From Mycoplasma sp. OR1901 (GTDB lineage Bacteria; Bacillota_I; Bacilli_A; Mycoplasmatales; Metamycoplasmataceae), in assembly GCF_013348745.1 (NCBI RefSeq), contig NZ_CP054666.1:434001-498000 (forward strand): DNA of 64,000 nucleotides, written 5' to 3'. The notes beneath the pieces are model-generated. The model saw only the letters and a program-made list of their open reading frames with translations, did no database searches and was not told the origin of the DNA. Below are positions 12,401 to 27,100 of the stretch, in pieces. Position 1 is the first letter of the stretch. Every line of letters starts with the position of its first letter. Position numbers and translations under genes: made by a program.

Positions 12401-15400
12401 AAGTGCAAACTCAGAAAACTTAGAATCTGGAGAAACTAACATATTAACTGTAGAAACATTACCAAATAGTGATAATATCATTCCACTAGCTTTAGATAAA
12501 AGTAAATTGACAGTTAATTTATTCGAACAACCTGATTTAAGTCAAGTTAATATCATTTTATCTAATGGTCAAAAAGTTAATGAAAATATTACTTGAGATA
12601 CAACTTCATTTGACAATAATAATACAGGTCAATACGTAGTTAAAGCAACATATAAAAATGTTCAGTTTGATCTTAAAGTAGAAGTTATCGATTTATCTAC
12701 ATTATACAGACCAACAAAAACATATCTATCATATATCAAAGGTGAAAAATTAGCTTTACCAGATACTGTTTTAGTTTTAAATAATCAAAATGAATTAGAA
12801 CACAAAGATGTTGTTTGAAATATTAGTAATTTAAAAGTTGATAAATTAGAAGTTGGTGATGAAATTGAAATAAATGGATATTTAGCTGATAATGAACAAA
12901 TTTTTGTAAAGGCTTACTTAAATGTCTTACCTACAACAACTAACGAAGTAAATACAGTTAAATCAAATAATAATACTGTAGAAATGGTTTATGTAGGAAC
13001 AAAATTATTAGAAAACTTTGATAATGATACTAAAGAATATTCAGGAGAATCAGAATATAAAAACGGATATCCTTTAATCAACTTTATTCCAACAGATAAA
13101 AACACAAAAACAGAACAATTATTTATTGATATTGATGAATTTAATAGAGAATACATCGCAATAATTACAGCTCAAGACGGAAGTCAAAATATTATTAAAT
13201 ATAAACATCATTTAACATTATCTGAATACAATGATGCACACTTAAACATCCAACCAATAGTAGAAGGACGTGGTAGATACGCAAAAATTGAACTTAAATT
13301 ACATGATGGTTCAATAGTTCCACAAGAAGAATTAAGTAATATTCAAATTAAAGCAGTTGATCCAGAAGATAATAAATACTTTAGTTCTAAAACAAATGAA
13401 GTTTATGCTTCATTAGCTAAAAACTCAATACTTGTTTATGCAGAATTTGTGTACAAAGGTCAAAAAGTTAAAACTCAAACAACTAATTTAATGATTCTTA
13501 AATCATCTCAATCTACAAATGTTGAATCATATAGCACATATAATTTAAATGTTTTAAGAGGCGAAGAAATTAATTTACCAAATTATGTTGAAAAAGTATA
13601 TCAATCAGATAAATTCCCTAGAAGAGAAATTGTTGAATGAGAAAATATTCCTAATTCAAATTCATTAGGTATTTATCAAGTTAAAGGTACATTATTAGAT
13701 TCAAAAGAAACAGTGTATGCTACAGTATCAGTTTATGACTATGTTAAAGTAGAACCAATTACTGTTAAAACTATTAAAGGATTTGAACCTTACCAAGTGC
13801 CTGACATTGTGCTCGTATCAGATAATTTAGGTAATAAAATTACAAAAACAGTTACTTGAGATAAATTTACAACTTCAAACTTAAATTCTAATGAAGATTA
13901 TATTGTTGAAGGTACAATCGATGGAGTTAAAAACATTAAAGCTCAATTAAATGTCAGTGTTGTTCCTGAAAAAGAAGGTGAATTCTTAAATATTTCTAAA
14001 CAAGTAACAGGATTTGATTATCCTGCAGCGATTGCAAGTTTCACAAATGATCTTGATCCAAGTTCAAGTGATAGAATTGATAAAATTAATGATGGTGTTG
14101 TTGATGCAAGAAATAAATCTGCTAATAAATGATCTAATTGACAAAGAAATTCAACAAGAACTTCTGATTGAGTAGGAACTATATTTGCCCGTGGTGGAAT
14201 TATAGGACCAGAAATGTTTGATCAACTAAAAGTTTGATTTGGTGAAGATGGCGGTACAAAAGCCCCAACAAACTTCAAAATACAAGTATTTGAACAACCT
14301 ATAACAAACTTACCAAATGCTGCAGGATTAGCACATATTAGTGAATCAGATAGCAATCTAGCAGACGATTCATTATGAAAAGATGTTGAATTAAAAGAAA
14401 CTCCAACAATTGTGGCTAATAATGCATCTGGTACAACATTTAACTTTGCTAAACCAGTCAAAGGTTACGCTTTAAGAATTAAAATGGATATCGTTAAAGG
14501 AAAACAAGGTATTTTAATTTATGAATTCCAAGTTAACCGTAAAGTTCCACAAGATAACAAAAAAGGTGTAATTACAACAAAAATGATTTCATCAAGCGTT
14601 CAGAATCAAAAAACACCAGTTGCAATTGCAGGATTTACAAACGATGGTCCAGGTTCAAATGATAGAGTTCAATATTTAAATGATAATATTATTGAAACTG
14701 ATGTAAGAGGAATAAACAAATGATCTAACTGACAAAACCAAAGAAGAGCAGAAGATTGAGTGGGTGTTGCTTTATCAGAACAAAACTCAACTAGTGTCGA
14801 TTCCTTAAGAGTATTCTTTGGTGTAGATGGAGGTTCAGGATTACCAAAAGAATATCATATTGAATACTTTGATCAACCAATTACTAATTTACCAAGCGGA
14901 AATCAAGTGGGACACATTAATGATCACAGAGATTCAAACTTATCAGATGATAAATTATGAAAAGAAGTTACATTAAAAAATAAACCTGAGCCAAACGCAT
15001 TACCTTCAAACGATACTCAAGGTGCTTTATTTGAGTTTGCAACACCAGTTAAAGCTACTGCAATTAGAATAAGAATGAAAACACCTGATAACAAAAACGG
15101 TATAGTAGTTAGAGAAATAAGAGCATTTAGCACAAGTGCATTAGTTTCCGAAGCAAAATTACTTGATGTAAAAATTGAAGGTAAATATGTTGAGGGTATT
15201 AGTCGTGAACTAAACGATTATTACATTGATGACAACGTAAATTTAAATGAAATTAAGATACAAGTTAGCGATAAAGCTAAAGTAACTAAACAAATTAATA
15301 ATTATTCAGTTCAATTTACAATAACTTCAGAAGATTTATCTGAAACAAATACATATAGATTTACAAAACGTTCATTACTAGTAAGAAATGAATTAATTAA

Positions 15401-15581
15401 AAAATATGAACAACTTATACAAACTTTAGAATCAAGAATTACATCTAATTTAGATATTACTAAATATTCAATGGCTAAATCATTAGTTGCTAAATTTAAA
15501 TATCTATCTAAATTGATGAATACACCGCTAGAAGATTTAAAACAAATTATCTTAGATTTAGATAAAAACACCCAAAAATAA
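9447..15581 (+). CDS. GH2 beta-galactosidase lipoprotein, BgaA-like, with two carbohydrate-binding modules
   Basis: A 2044-aa lipoprotein (lipobox VVSC, Cys25). A short lipoprotein-associated domain (about 50-140) is followed by the GH2 sugar-binding domain (about 165-308, with the NLPHDWSI and GTAWYRKEL motifs). An Ig-like domain (310-400) precedes the TIM barrel (about 438-770). The acid/base is Glu574 in SIGNEIAEG and the predicted nucleophile is Glu655 in IYGSETSSA. Then come a DUF4982/invasin-like region, several bacterial Ig-like (Big_4-type) domains (about 1010-1510), and two related discoidin-like modules (about 1515-1700 and 1715-1895). This order resembles pneumococcal BgaA, which takes galactose off host glycans. 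The ATG follows AAGGAG. It is second in the operon with GH84, so the pair could remove galactose and then N-acetylglucosamine from host glycans in turn. Confidence 0.85.
14017..15131 (+). repeat. Two tandem discoidin-like modules within the GH2 gene
   Basis: The segments at about 14017-14556 and 14605-15131 encode related modules. Both contain a KWSNWQ core, then DWVG, a WFGEDGG or FFGVDGG strand, EQPITNLP or DQPITNLP, and a Leu-Trp-Lys-(Asp/Glu)-Val element. DNA identity is modest, so this is an old duplication. The corresponding modules of BgaA bind galactose-containing sugars. Confidence 0.7.
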
Positions 15582-15597
15582 GAAAGAGAATTAAATC

Positions 15598-18084
15598 ATG
15601 AGTAGTAAATATAAAAAGATTTTTATAAACTTAATGGCCGGTTCGATGCTTTTAGGTTCCACCGCAGCATTAACCATAAGTTGTAGTAACGACGTAAAAA
15701 CTAATAAAAAAATTGAAAATGAGCCAAACAAACCTGTTCAACCAGATACACCGGTAGTACCTGGTGAAAACACAAACCCAAAAACAGATAATACTGAAAA
15801 TGAGGCAAAAACTGCATTAAATTCAAGTCTTGAGGCAGTTAAAACATTTTTAGAATCGTTAAATGATCCTAAATACACAACAGTAAAAGACAGTCTAAAT
15901 AAAGAATACCAGAAAACAAAAACAATTTTTTCTGATGCTAATTCAACAAATGAAGATTTTGTTAATGCAAAAGCTTCATTAGATAAAGCGCACGCCAAAG
16001 CAGTAGAATCTAAAAAATCTATTGATCAAACACCTTCAGAACCACCGGTAGTTGAAGAAAACAATCCAACTGATCAAACATCTGAAAAAGAAAACACTGA
16101 TACTACTAAAGATGGTAATGGTACTCAAACTCCACCGGCAACCGGAGGAACAGAAACCAAAGAACCAAGTGGTACTGATACTCAAAATCCACCAAAAACA
16201 GGTGGAGAAGAAACTAAAAAACCAGGTGATAAAGAAACTCCACCGGCAACCGGAGGAACAGAAATTAAAGAACCAAGTGGTACTGATACTCAAAATCCGG
16301 CAAAACCAGGTACAGAAACACCTGCACCAGGCGACAAAGGAACTCAAACTCCAAATAAAGGAACCGAAGGAACAACAACTCCTCCTACAACAGATGGACC
16401 AGGAACTCCAGGTCAAGGAAGTGATGGTGGAGAAACAAAACCAAAAACTGATACAGAAGCTCCAACTCCAGGTGATAAAGGTAATCAAACTCCACCTACA
16501 ACAGGCGGATCAGAAACCCCAGGTCAAGGAAATGCTGATGCACAAACTCCACCTGCAACTGGTGGTGATACCCAAAAAACTCCAGGTGAAAACACTGAAG
16601 ATCCATCAAACGGTAAGAATACAGGTGATTCAGGAAGTGATGGTAGTGCCGGATCTGGATCAGAAGCACAAGAACCTAAGACACCTCCAAAACAAGAAGA
16701 AGTACTGAATTATAAAGAAATAAATTATGAACATGTAGATGTTAAAAAAATACTATCAAATACAAATATTAGTGATTTTTTAAGTACAACTTATCCAAAT
16801 TACACTTTTGCTAATTATGATTCAAGTGAATTTAACGCAAATAGACTTATTAATGATGGCGAAAAACTTAAATTAGTAGGAACAAAAACAGAAGGTCAAA
16901 ATACAAAATATACATTACTAACATTATTATCAAGTAGATACAACCCAAACAATCTTAATGATGGTGCGTATTCTAATGTATTAACCGGTAATCAAAAATT
17001 AGATTTAAATATTGATAAATCATATTATGATTATCATAATCCTAAAAAACCTAACGAAAGTAGAAGAACTGAATTACCAAAAATGATTGATGGTAACAAG
17101 GATCAAGCATCAAGATGAGATAACTGATTTGATTATGCCGAAATACAAAATAATAACGTCTTCTATCTAAGCGCAAAAGAGAAAAACGGAAATAAAATAC
17201 ATGGATTAAAAGCATGAACAAGAGTAAGTGCATTTACAGCGGTTAAATCATGAGGTGATTTTGAAAAATACGATCATAACGCAAAAGTTGAATTACAAAA
17301 CGGAAAAACAATGTCGCCTGAATGAATTAAAGTTTATTCATCACCAACTCTAGATGGAGAATATAAATTAGTTTCAGGTCAAAATAAAATTACTGATTCT
17401 GATTTCTTCGATATTAAGATAGAAAATAATTATAGACTAATTGACGAAACAAAAGTTGATGAAAGTCAAAAAGTAGGAAGTAACATTTATTTAATTCATA
17501 TTAATTTTAAACCAACAACAGATAAATTCTTCAAAATTGAATTTGAAGCACCTACTATACCTAATCTTAAAGATCCAGAAGGAACACAAAATCCAAAATT
17601 TAAGAGTAATAAAGGATTTACCGGATTCTCAGAACTTGAGTTAGTTGAATTAAAAAACGATGATGCATCTACAACAAAAGCAACTGAAAGTGAAAATAAA
17701 TCAGTTTCATTTGAACAAGTAGAAAACTTCAATGAAACATATAAATTAATCAAAGATAGTACAAAAATAGATTTAAATCAAACAGAATCATCACTTGAAC
17801 TTCAAATTCCGGATGGATCAAACTTTAAAGATGAATTTAAAAAATTCTTTGATGCTGCCGTAGTTAAAAATGCTGATGAAACAGCTTTAAATGGTTCAAT
17901 TTATACATTCGGATACATTTCTGGATTAAAAACAAATAGCGAAAATAAAGAAGTTTCAGCAAAAGCAAAAGTTATTGTTACAGATGGAACAGCTGATCAT
18001 AGAAAAGAATTTGTTATTAATTTAACAAAAGCACAAGCAAATGTAGCTGCTGCACCGGTTGCAAATGAATCAGCTTCTCAATAA
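15598..18084 (+). CDS. Lipoprotein with FIVAR-like helices, Pro/Thr/Gly linker and beta-rich C-terminal domain
   Basis: An 828-aa lipoprotein (lipobox TISC, Cys29), third gene of the glycosidase operon, 16 bases after the GH2 stop. Residues about 60-140 form a helical domain alike in pattern to one in the lipoprotein at 28.6 kb. Residues about 150-365 are a low-complexity linker rich in Pro, Thr, Gly and Lys, with repeated PPATGGTE and GDKGTQTP units. The C-terminal 450 residues have Trp-rich beta segments (such as SRWDNWFDYAEI and KVYSSPTLDGEYKLV) that recall discoidin-type binding modules. No catalytic motif is seen. It may present a glycan-binding or adhesion domain away from the membrane. 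The linker repeats could change copy number. The ribosome site is weak (AGAAAGAG), so translation may depend on the gene before. Confidence 0.75.
16108..16695 (+). repeat. Low-complexity Pro/Thr/Gly-coding repeat region
   Basis: Imperfect repeats built on ACTCCACCGGCAACCGGAGG and CCAGGTGATAAAG-like units. They encode a proline-rich spacer and are locally much richer in G+C than the surrounding DNA. Confidence 0.7.
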
Positions 18085-18095
18085 TTTAAAATATA

Positions 18096-18123
18096 AAATC
18101 AAGCATATTCGCTTGATTTTTTT
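18096..18123 (+). terminator. Terminator of the glycosidase operon
   Basis: AAATCAAGC (18096-18104) pairs with GCTTGATTT (18111-18119), followed by seven or more T. Confidence 0.85.
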
Positions 18124-18126
18124 AAT

Positions 18127-18159
18127 CAAAAAAGTTAGTGGTTAATTTCCACTAACTTT
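18127..18159 (-). terminator. Terminator of the giant SGNH lipoprotein gene
   Basis: AAAGTTAGTGG (18131-18141) pairs with CCACTAACTTT (18149-18159). Read on the minus strand it lies 11 bases after the stop and is followed by a T run. With the preceding hairpin it separates two convergent units. Confidence 0.8.
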
Positions 18160-18169
18160 ATATTAATTA

Positions 18170-21100
18170 TTAATTTGAATTTCCTAATCATCCTTTTTCA
18201 ATAGCTTTTCTTAGGGTTTCTTTGTTTTTAACACTTCTGTTGTATTTGTCAGTGCTATTATTTCAATAAATATATGCTAATAACTGATCATTTCAGTAGT
18301 TATTTACTGTTGTTCTTTCAGATCTATTACCTGTAATGAATTCACGATTGTAAGCGAATCCGCCACCACTTCATCAACTTTTTTTGTATGCACCACTTTT
18401 TATTTTTTGGTCATCATTAAAGTTGTTTCATAAGTTAGCTTTAGCACTTTTAGCACCTAATCAGGCTTTTTCTAATCCTCCAACAAATGTACCTTCAACA
18501 TCTAATCCTGTTACGTTTCAGAATTTACCACCAGTAGCACCTTTTTCGAAGATAGCTCATAACATAATTGATGTTAATCTAAATATAGCTTTATATTCAG
18601 GGTTATTTTTACTATCTCTAAGGTTATATTTATTTTGTGATATTTTAGTAAACATAGATTTGAATAAAGGTTCAAAAATAGCTTTAATTAATTCACCTGT
18701 TTTATCAACTACTTTGAATATGCTTTCATCAAATGAGAATCCATATGTTTTACTTTGATCAGAAGTTTGATTATTGTTTGATGAATTACCTCCACTTGAA
18801 GAGTTACCTCCTGAAGGTTGATCTTTAAATAAGAAATCAAGCATATTATAAATACCTGTACCTTGTCTTAGATCACTACTTTCGAATAATCTGTTTATGA
18901 ATTCTACATAAATTGCTTCATCAAATGAACTAGTTAATAATTTTATTTTTGTTGCATTATTCAATATCTTTTTAAATGATATTGAATTCATATCATCTGT
19001 AAGTATGAATGATAAAGCACCATCCATTATTTTTTGTTTAACTTGTTGAGAAGTAGCTTTTGTAAAGTCTAATGATCTTAAGTTATCATATACTTTATCA
19101 ATAATAGTATCTAATAAAGTGTCTTTAGAAATTCATGCTAATCCCTTTTGAATTATATGTTCTAAAATTTCTTGATCTCTATCTCTATTGAAGTTAAATC
19201 CAGCGTTTTTAAATTTAATTATTGCTAATTTAGAAATACCTTTTATAAAGTCTGTATTACCATTTTGACCAACACTTGCTTTGAATCAATTTTTGAATTT
19301 TTGCTTCATTTGTGAAGCATTATTTGAATGTAATAAAACATTAATTGCTTCAAATCAAGTTGTTTTATTTTTATAGTTAGCTGCATTGTCAATAATATCA
19401 TTTATAACTAAAGTTAATAAGTCTCTTAAATCAGGATTTTTAATAAATGTGATTATAGTATTATTAATTAATCTATTTAATTCATCATCATTTTGACCTG
19501 TAATTAAATAAGCTAAATTGATATCACTTATTGTTTTTCTAATTTTATTTTCGTTATTTAAGAAGTTTCTTAATAACTGTGTTACAAGACTTTTTAGTCC
19601 AGTTTTATTTTGTTGTATTAACTCATCATTAAGTATTTTAGATACAAAACCAAATGATGTTGGTTTTATTTTATCCATAACTTTTTCTTTAATTTTTTGA
19701 GTTAATTGATTAAGGTTTGTTGATTCTTGGAATGTTTCAATTGTTGCATCAATTAATTTAGAATTAATTTCAATACGTTTGAAAAATTCTCCTAAACCAT
19801 TAGTGAAGTTATCTATAAATTCGTTTATGTTATTATCTGGAGTTACTTCTAAATAATCCATTGCTTTAGTAATGATTTTTCTAATAGGATCTCTTAAATT
19901 ATCTGAACTTAAAGTGTTTTCAAATATTTTTTGTATATTATCTTTAAAAGTATTTTTTCTTGTTTCATCACTTATGTATTCTTTTGTTATGTTAACAAAT
20001 GAATTACTATTAATATTATTATTGCTTGTGAAGAAGAACTCTATTATATTATTTATAATCGCTTTTAGTTCGTCAGTTTTTACCATATTGTTAATTAAAC
20101 TTATAAAATCATCTTTAGAAATAAGGTTTTGTGTTATAAATGCTGTTTTATCAAAACTTTCTAAAATTCCTCATGCAATTGAACCTACATTAATTTTTTC
20201 AATGGCTAAACTAAATATATTATTAATGATTGTTAGTCTATTAGGGTGATTTGAATGATCGATTTGAGTTTTTAAAGTATTTAATGCTGAAAGTATTTTA
20301 CCTTCAATGTTTTCATAATTAGTAAATTTCTTAATGTTTTCAATAGCATTATTAAAGAATTCACCTAAATTAAAGTTAACTGTACCGTTTATTCCTAGTT
20401 GTTTAATTCCTGATTCAATAAATGAATTAAATATATTAAATCCATTATTTGCTTCTTTTACAATTTTTAATATTCAGTCAACTGAATCAATTTTTTGATC
20501 TTTGCTATTTATACCTTTAAATATTGAGTTTTTAATATCTTCTGGTAATTTTTTATCAAGTATATTTTCAACTATTGTTTTGAAATCACCTTTTTCTAAT
20601 AATTCTTTGATTATTAAATCAAATAAGGCATTAATTTCAGTTTTTAATTGATCATTTGAAAATACTGATTTAATTAATTCTTGATAGTTGTTTGCGTTTT
20701 TAAATATGCTTAAGTTAGCTAAACTTTCTCTAACAATATTAATTATTCTATTTTTAATAGGTTCATTAGCAAAAAGCTCTTTTACTATGGTTAATAACTT
20801 AGATTCATTATCTTGATCAACTAAACTATTATTTTTATTAACAAATGATATTAAACCATTTATAACATTATCTTCTTTAGTAAATTTATCGTATAGTTTT
20901 TCAAATATCTCAACAACTATCTCTTTATTAGTTTCAATTGAACTGAAGTTGTTGAATAACGCTTTAACAAATTTATAATCACTTAAATCAAATTTAGAAA
21001 GTATTTTTGTTTTAATTGATTCAATAAATTGTGCAGAAGTTGAATCAACACTTAATTGCTCAATAACTGTTTGTACAATATTTTCATATAAACCAACTTC

Positions 21101-24100
21101 TTTTAAGTATGGAACAATATTACTTGCAATATTATATACAAGCGGATTAGAATCACTACCTTGTATGCTTATGTCATTATTTTTTAACACTTTGTTAATT
21201 AATGAATTAACAAAGTTTGTTGTAGTTCGATTTTGAGAAATTCTTTCTAGAGCACTTGGTAAGTTATTTTTAAAGTATTCTTTTATAGTATCTTTAGAGA
21301 ATAAATGATGAATTAATGCGTATGGATCGCTTAATTTATCTAATCAAGCTGTATCGTTTAATAATTCAGGAATTACTACATTTAAAGCACCATTTAGGAA
21401 ATCGTCTTTTAAAACAACTCCAACCATTTCTTTTAATAAGTTGACATCTATATATTTAGTAATAGTTTCGTTATTTATATTATCAATTTGTGAATTGATA
21501 ATAGTTTCTATCACACCTTTGGTATTTAAATTAATAAATACTTCTTTAATAATTTTAACTAAAGCTTGTTTATGTGGTTGAATATTTTGTGCATTTAAAA
21601 TACTATCAACAAATTGTCTTGGTTGTTTTGTGATTTTATCTTTTATTAAAGCAAGAATATCGTTTGGAAGCTTGCTTAATTTTTCAATAACATTAGCTTC
21701 ACTTTCATTAAATACTTCTTTTAATTTGTCGAATATATCATTTGATAAACTATTTAAAATTTGTGATGATCTAAAGAATTCGTTTAGATTATTAGAAACA
21801 TAAGTTATAAAATTAATTACACCTTGGTCTGTTGTATCAACACCGTTTTTGTTTAGTAAACTAGTTAATAATTTTTTCAATGCATTTTTAAAGTTTTGAT
21901 CGTTTGAAAGATCTGACAACATTGAATTAAGTTCTGATTTAATTTCGTCAAACTTAACTAATTCTAATAACTTAGCAACTAAACCTTTGTAAGAGTCTAC
22001 ATTTTCAAATTGGTCGATACCATTAATTAATTTTGTAATTGAGTTATTGATAATATTGTGTAAATGTTGATTTTTTAAGACTAATTTTAATATATTATCT
22101 AAATCTTCTAAACTAACATACTCTTCAATTTTATCTTTAGTATTTTGAGGTATCTTGTTTAGTATATCTGTTATAAATGTACCTTCTGAGAATTTCTTGA
22201 TTATATTATTAATAATTGTTTTTATATCTTCTTTATGATTTTTGAATAAAGGAGACTTAGCTAAGTCTTTGATTAATTTTACAGCTTTTTGTTCACCTTC
22301 TGTACCTGTAAAGATATTTTTAATACTTGAAATTAAAGTTTTTGTAATTGATGAAATATTAAATTTAATTCCATTTGTTTGTAATTGACTATAAATTAAT
22401 TCGAATGATAATTCTGTTAATTTAATGTTTTCATCAATTATATCGATTACGTTCACTATACTACTTGCAAGTGCACTTTTATCATTAACTCCTTCTAAAT
22501 AAGGGGCTAAGAATTCTTTTTCAAATAGTTTATTTAAAATTGATGTTAACGCTTCTTTAATAGTGTCTTTTTTAATTATTTCTCCTAGTATAGGAGTAAC
22601 TTTTTCTTTTACTTTAGCTTTTAATCCTTGAATAGAGAATATTTTTTTAATTAGATCATTAATGTTTGTTGCGTCTTTTAATGTTTCGACATTGTCAAGT
22701 ATATCGGCCACTACAACCTTAATAAGTTCTTTTGTATTTTCGTTTTTGAATACTTCTTTAATTGCATTTAAAATAACATCTTTTGATACATTGATTTTTT
22801 CTGCAATTGAATCAAGATTAATTGAATCTAATAATGGATTTATTTTCTCATCTTTTAAGTATGTATTTAAAGCATTTTCTAACACTTTATTAATTCATTC
22901 TTTTTGATTTTTTGCAAATTTAGAATTTAAGAATGATTTTATTATTTGGAAGTAATTATTTTTAGCCACTTTTGTAACGTTACCAAATAATATATTTTTT
23001 AATGATTCAAGATTGTTTATTGTTGCAATTTGTTCTTTTGAAATATTTAATATTTGATCTAACATTGAATTATTAATATTCAAATTATTTATATCAAATA
23101 TTAATTCTTTTAATTGGTTTAATTTTTCTTCATCTAATTTTTCGGATTCTGTAATTAATCCAGCTTCCTTAAGTAAATTATTTATACTATCTTTAAATAT
23201 TTGAATATTGTCTAATAAAGTAATAGAAATAAATTTAAACACTTCAAGTGAATACTCAAAATTAGAATTAATTGTGTTTGATTGGAATAATTTAGATACA
23301 AGTTCATCTGAATGATCATTTATTAATTTATTTAGGTTTGCTAATAAATTCGCTTTTAGAGATGTAACTTTAGTTTGGAAGTTAAATTCTTCACCATTTT
23401 CAGATTTCATAAATAGAATTAAACTATCTAGAACATTCTCAATAAATCCTAATTCTTTAAATATAGAATATGAATCAGTAATTAAATTAGATATAAATAA
23501 AGGTGTTTTTTCTTCATTGTATATTTTTGGATATTTTGACTTAACAAATTTTGTTAATGTATTTGTGATTATAACTTTAATGTTTTCTTGATTTGTTACA
23601 TTAGTTAAGAAACTAATTATATTAGTTTTAAGCTCTGGACTTGTAGCTAATTTATTTAAAACAATAGAAATTACATTATCAATGCTTGTAGCATCTTTTA
23701 AATTATCTGTACTTTCAATAATTTCACCAAACGCACCAATTACAAGTGTTTTAAAGGTATCATTATTGATTAATAAGTTTACAAATGATTTTAAATCTTC
23801 ATCCGAAATATATTCATTCAATATATTTTTATACTTAGTTGGGACGTTATTTAATACAAAATTAATATATGTATCATTTTCTTTTATGTAATTGTAAATG
23901 TTATTGAAAATAATTTTAATATCATCTTTGTTTTTGCTTGCAAAATCTTTAGAAATGTCTTTTATGAAGTTGAAAAGTGTTTCACCTATTTTTTCTTCAC
24001 TAAATTTACCTTTAAGTTTATTTAATAAAATTGTAGTTAAATCACTTAAGTTTTCTTTATTTTGTGTTTTGTATTCATTTAATGATTCGAATAATAAAGT

Positions 24101-27100
24101 TATTACATTAAATTTATCTACTTGAGTAATTAATGAAGTACTTAAATCAATAAGTAGTTGTTCTTTATTTTTAACATTTTCAAATATTCAACTTACATTT
24201 GGATTTTTTAACTGTGAGTCAATAACTTTAGAAATAATCTTTTTGAATACATCTCTATCTTTTATAGACTTAAATAAAGTTTGAACATTATCTTTTATAT
24301 CTTCAGATAAATTACTTTTTACAGCTATATTAAATATGTCGTAGAAATTATTAATCTGTGAAATTTGTTCAGAATTATTAAAAACAAATTCTATTGATTT
24401 TTCATATATATTTTTGAAATTATCATTTTTTGTAACGTCTAAAATAAATTGTTTTAAATCAGCTTTACTAATACCTAAAACACTTTCTGGAAGTAAAGAA
24501 TTTAATGTAGAATCTAAATCGTTTGTAATGAATGTATTTAATAATTCTTTTATAAGTTCAACTGAAAGATCTCTATTTTCACTTGAGAATAAGTTTGTTT
24601 TTAGTATTGTTTTGTATAAATTAATATCACTCAAATTAATAGTATTCTTAACTGTGTTTAAAATACCGCTTGTAACTTCAGTTAAATCATTTGATTCAGT
24701 AATTAAACCGATGAAATTATCAATTAATAAGTCTAAAGTATTTGTTGACTCAAGTGTTGTTAAAATGCTTGGTACAATGTTTTCAATTACAGGTTTATAT
24801 TTTTCATCAATACTATATTTAGTATTTTTACTTAACTCTAAAACAACCTTTGTAATTGTTTTATTATATTCGCCAGATTTAACTATTTCTTTAATTAATG
24901 GTTTAGCTTCATCACTTAATAAAGTTTTGAATGTAGCATCTTTTAATAATGCATTAATTAAATTTGTTACTGAACTAAAGTTATTAATTTGGTCACTGTT
25001 AGAAATATATACTTTAACTAAATCTTGAATTATTTTATTGAAGTTAGGAGCATCAAAAACTTTATGAATTAGTTTTTCAATTTCGTCCTTATCAATATAT
25101 TTTGCAACTTCAGGTTTAGCAAAATATGTATCAACTAAACCGTATACTACGTTTTGTAATGTACCATTTTTTGTTAATTTATCAACAATAACACCAGCAA
25201 TAATTGAAACACCTTCTTTATTGTTTGTTACATAATCTTTTTTGATTACTTCTTTAAGTATTTCAAAACCTTTTTCGTTTAATTTATCGTTTAGTGCTTT
25301 TGAAATTAATTGTGGTAATTCACTTATTTTTTCAATTGCATTAGCATTTTCTGCTTTAGCTTTTTTGATTTGGTCAAAAACTACATTAATTAAACTTTCA
25401 ATTAATTGAGTTTGATTTACTATATTACCAAAATCGTTTGACAACCCTTCAATAAAGTTCATTACACTTTCGTTAGAATCTATGTTTTCAGCACTTGCAA
25501 AATCAGTTAATATTTGTTTAATTGTTGAATTTAATTCTGGATCAGCTAATACATTTGTAAAAGTTGTATTTAGTTCTGTTTTAAATTTATCTTCATTAAC
25601 ATTCTTAAGTATTTCAACAATTAAACCATTGTATGAAGTAACTGTTTCAAATTTATCTGAATTATCAATTAAATCATTTAAAGTATCTCTAATTAAAGTG
25701 TTAAATGATTCTTGTTTAAAGAATAGGTTGATTATTTTAGCGAATGATTCGTCTGAAATGTATTGACCAACTACTGTTTCTGAAATTAATGGATATATTA
25801 ATTTAGAAGTGTTATTTAGATTTGATTTATCTAAAATATTATTAATTAATTTTTTAGCTAAATCTTTATGATTTTTAACTAAATCAGATTTAAAGATTTG
25901 GTTAATTAGAGTTATTATAGCTTTTTCTTGAACACCATCTTTAGAAATTTTAGAGATAGCACCTAAAAATGAGTTTGATAATAATTCTTGGATTCTATCA
26001 AATCCAAAGTTTTGGAAGTTGTTTAATGATAAAGTAACAAAGTTTTCAATTATTTTATGTTCATTATCAATTTCATTTACTAATTTGATCAAATCACTAG
26101 TAACTGAAACTATTTCATCTTTTGTGATGTTGTTTACTAATTCATTTTTTTCAAGAACATTGTAAATTAAATTACTAAATAATGAATTTAAAGCAGGGTT
26201 TTTTAATAATTCTTTAAATATGTTTGAAATCTTAACTGCTATTTTTGCGTTTGTATCTTGATCAGATATAAAAGCAAAAATTAGTTGGTTTATATTTTCT
26301 AAACTATTAAATTTCTCTGGATGGTTAACAAATAAATCAACTGCATCATTTAGAATTTCATTAAAGTCATTTGATTTGAATATAGAGTTAATAATTTTAT
26401 TAACTTCTTCGTTTGAAACATTATATTTTGATAAGAATTTATCAAATGAATTTGATAACAATGAAAAAATATTATTTCCATACTTATCTAAAATATTTTT
26501 AATAATGTATTTAATTAATTCTGCAAACTCTTGTCTTTGTTCAGGGTTTAAGTTTGTTTGTGCGATTATTGAAACTATTTTAGGAACGTTATTAACATTT
26601 AAAACAACTTCCATAAAAGTATGTCCAATATTCTTTAAATTCAATTCGTTTTTGTCTCTTAATATTGCTAATGAATTTTCTAAATCAGTTATTATACTTT
26701 CAATTAATTGTGAATTAATTATATTATTCACAATATCATCTAAAACAGTGTGGTTCTCATCTATATTAGAATTTAATAATTTACCTAATTTGTGTTCAGG
26801 ATCTAATTCATTGTAAAGTGTATTATTAGAAATGAATTCTAAAATTTCTTTTGCGATGAAATTAAATTCTTGTGTTAGCTCACGTATTTTTGATCCTAAA
26901 TTTCTTGAACTTCTATTTAAGTCATTTTCATTTTCTTCATTATTAATGTTATCAAGGTAACTTAGTGATGAATCACCAAATAATTCATTATCTGTATTAA
27001 TTGGTTCAATTTGGTAACTTGAAGTTTTTGAATCTTTTTCAAGGTATTGATTATCAAAATTATAATTTTGATAATCTTCTACATTTAAAGTTGGATGTGT

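Noticed and set aside
16036-16708. Frames on both strands over the Pro/Thr/Gly linker
   Set aside because: Overlap the real lipoprotein, have extreme composition and no start signals; explained by low-complexity repeats.
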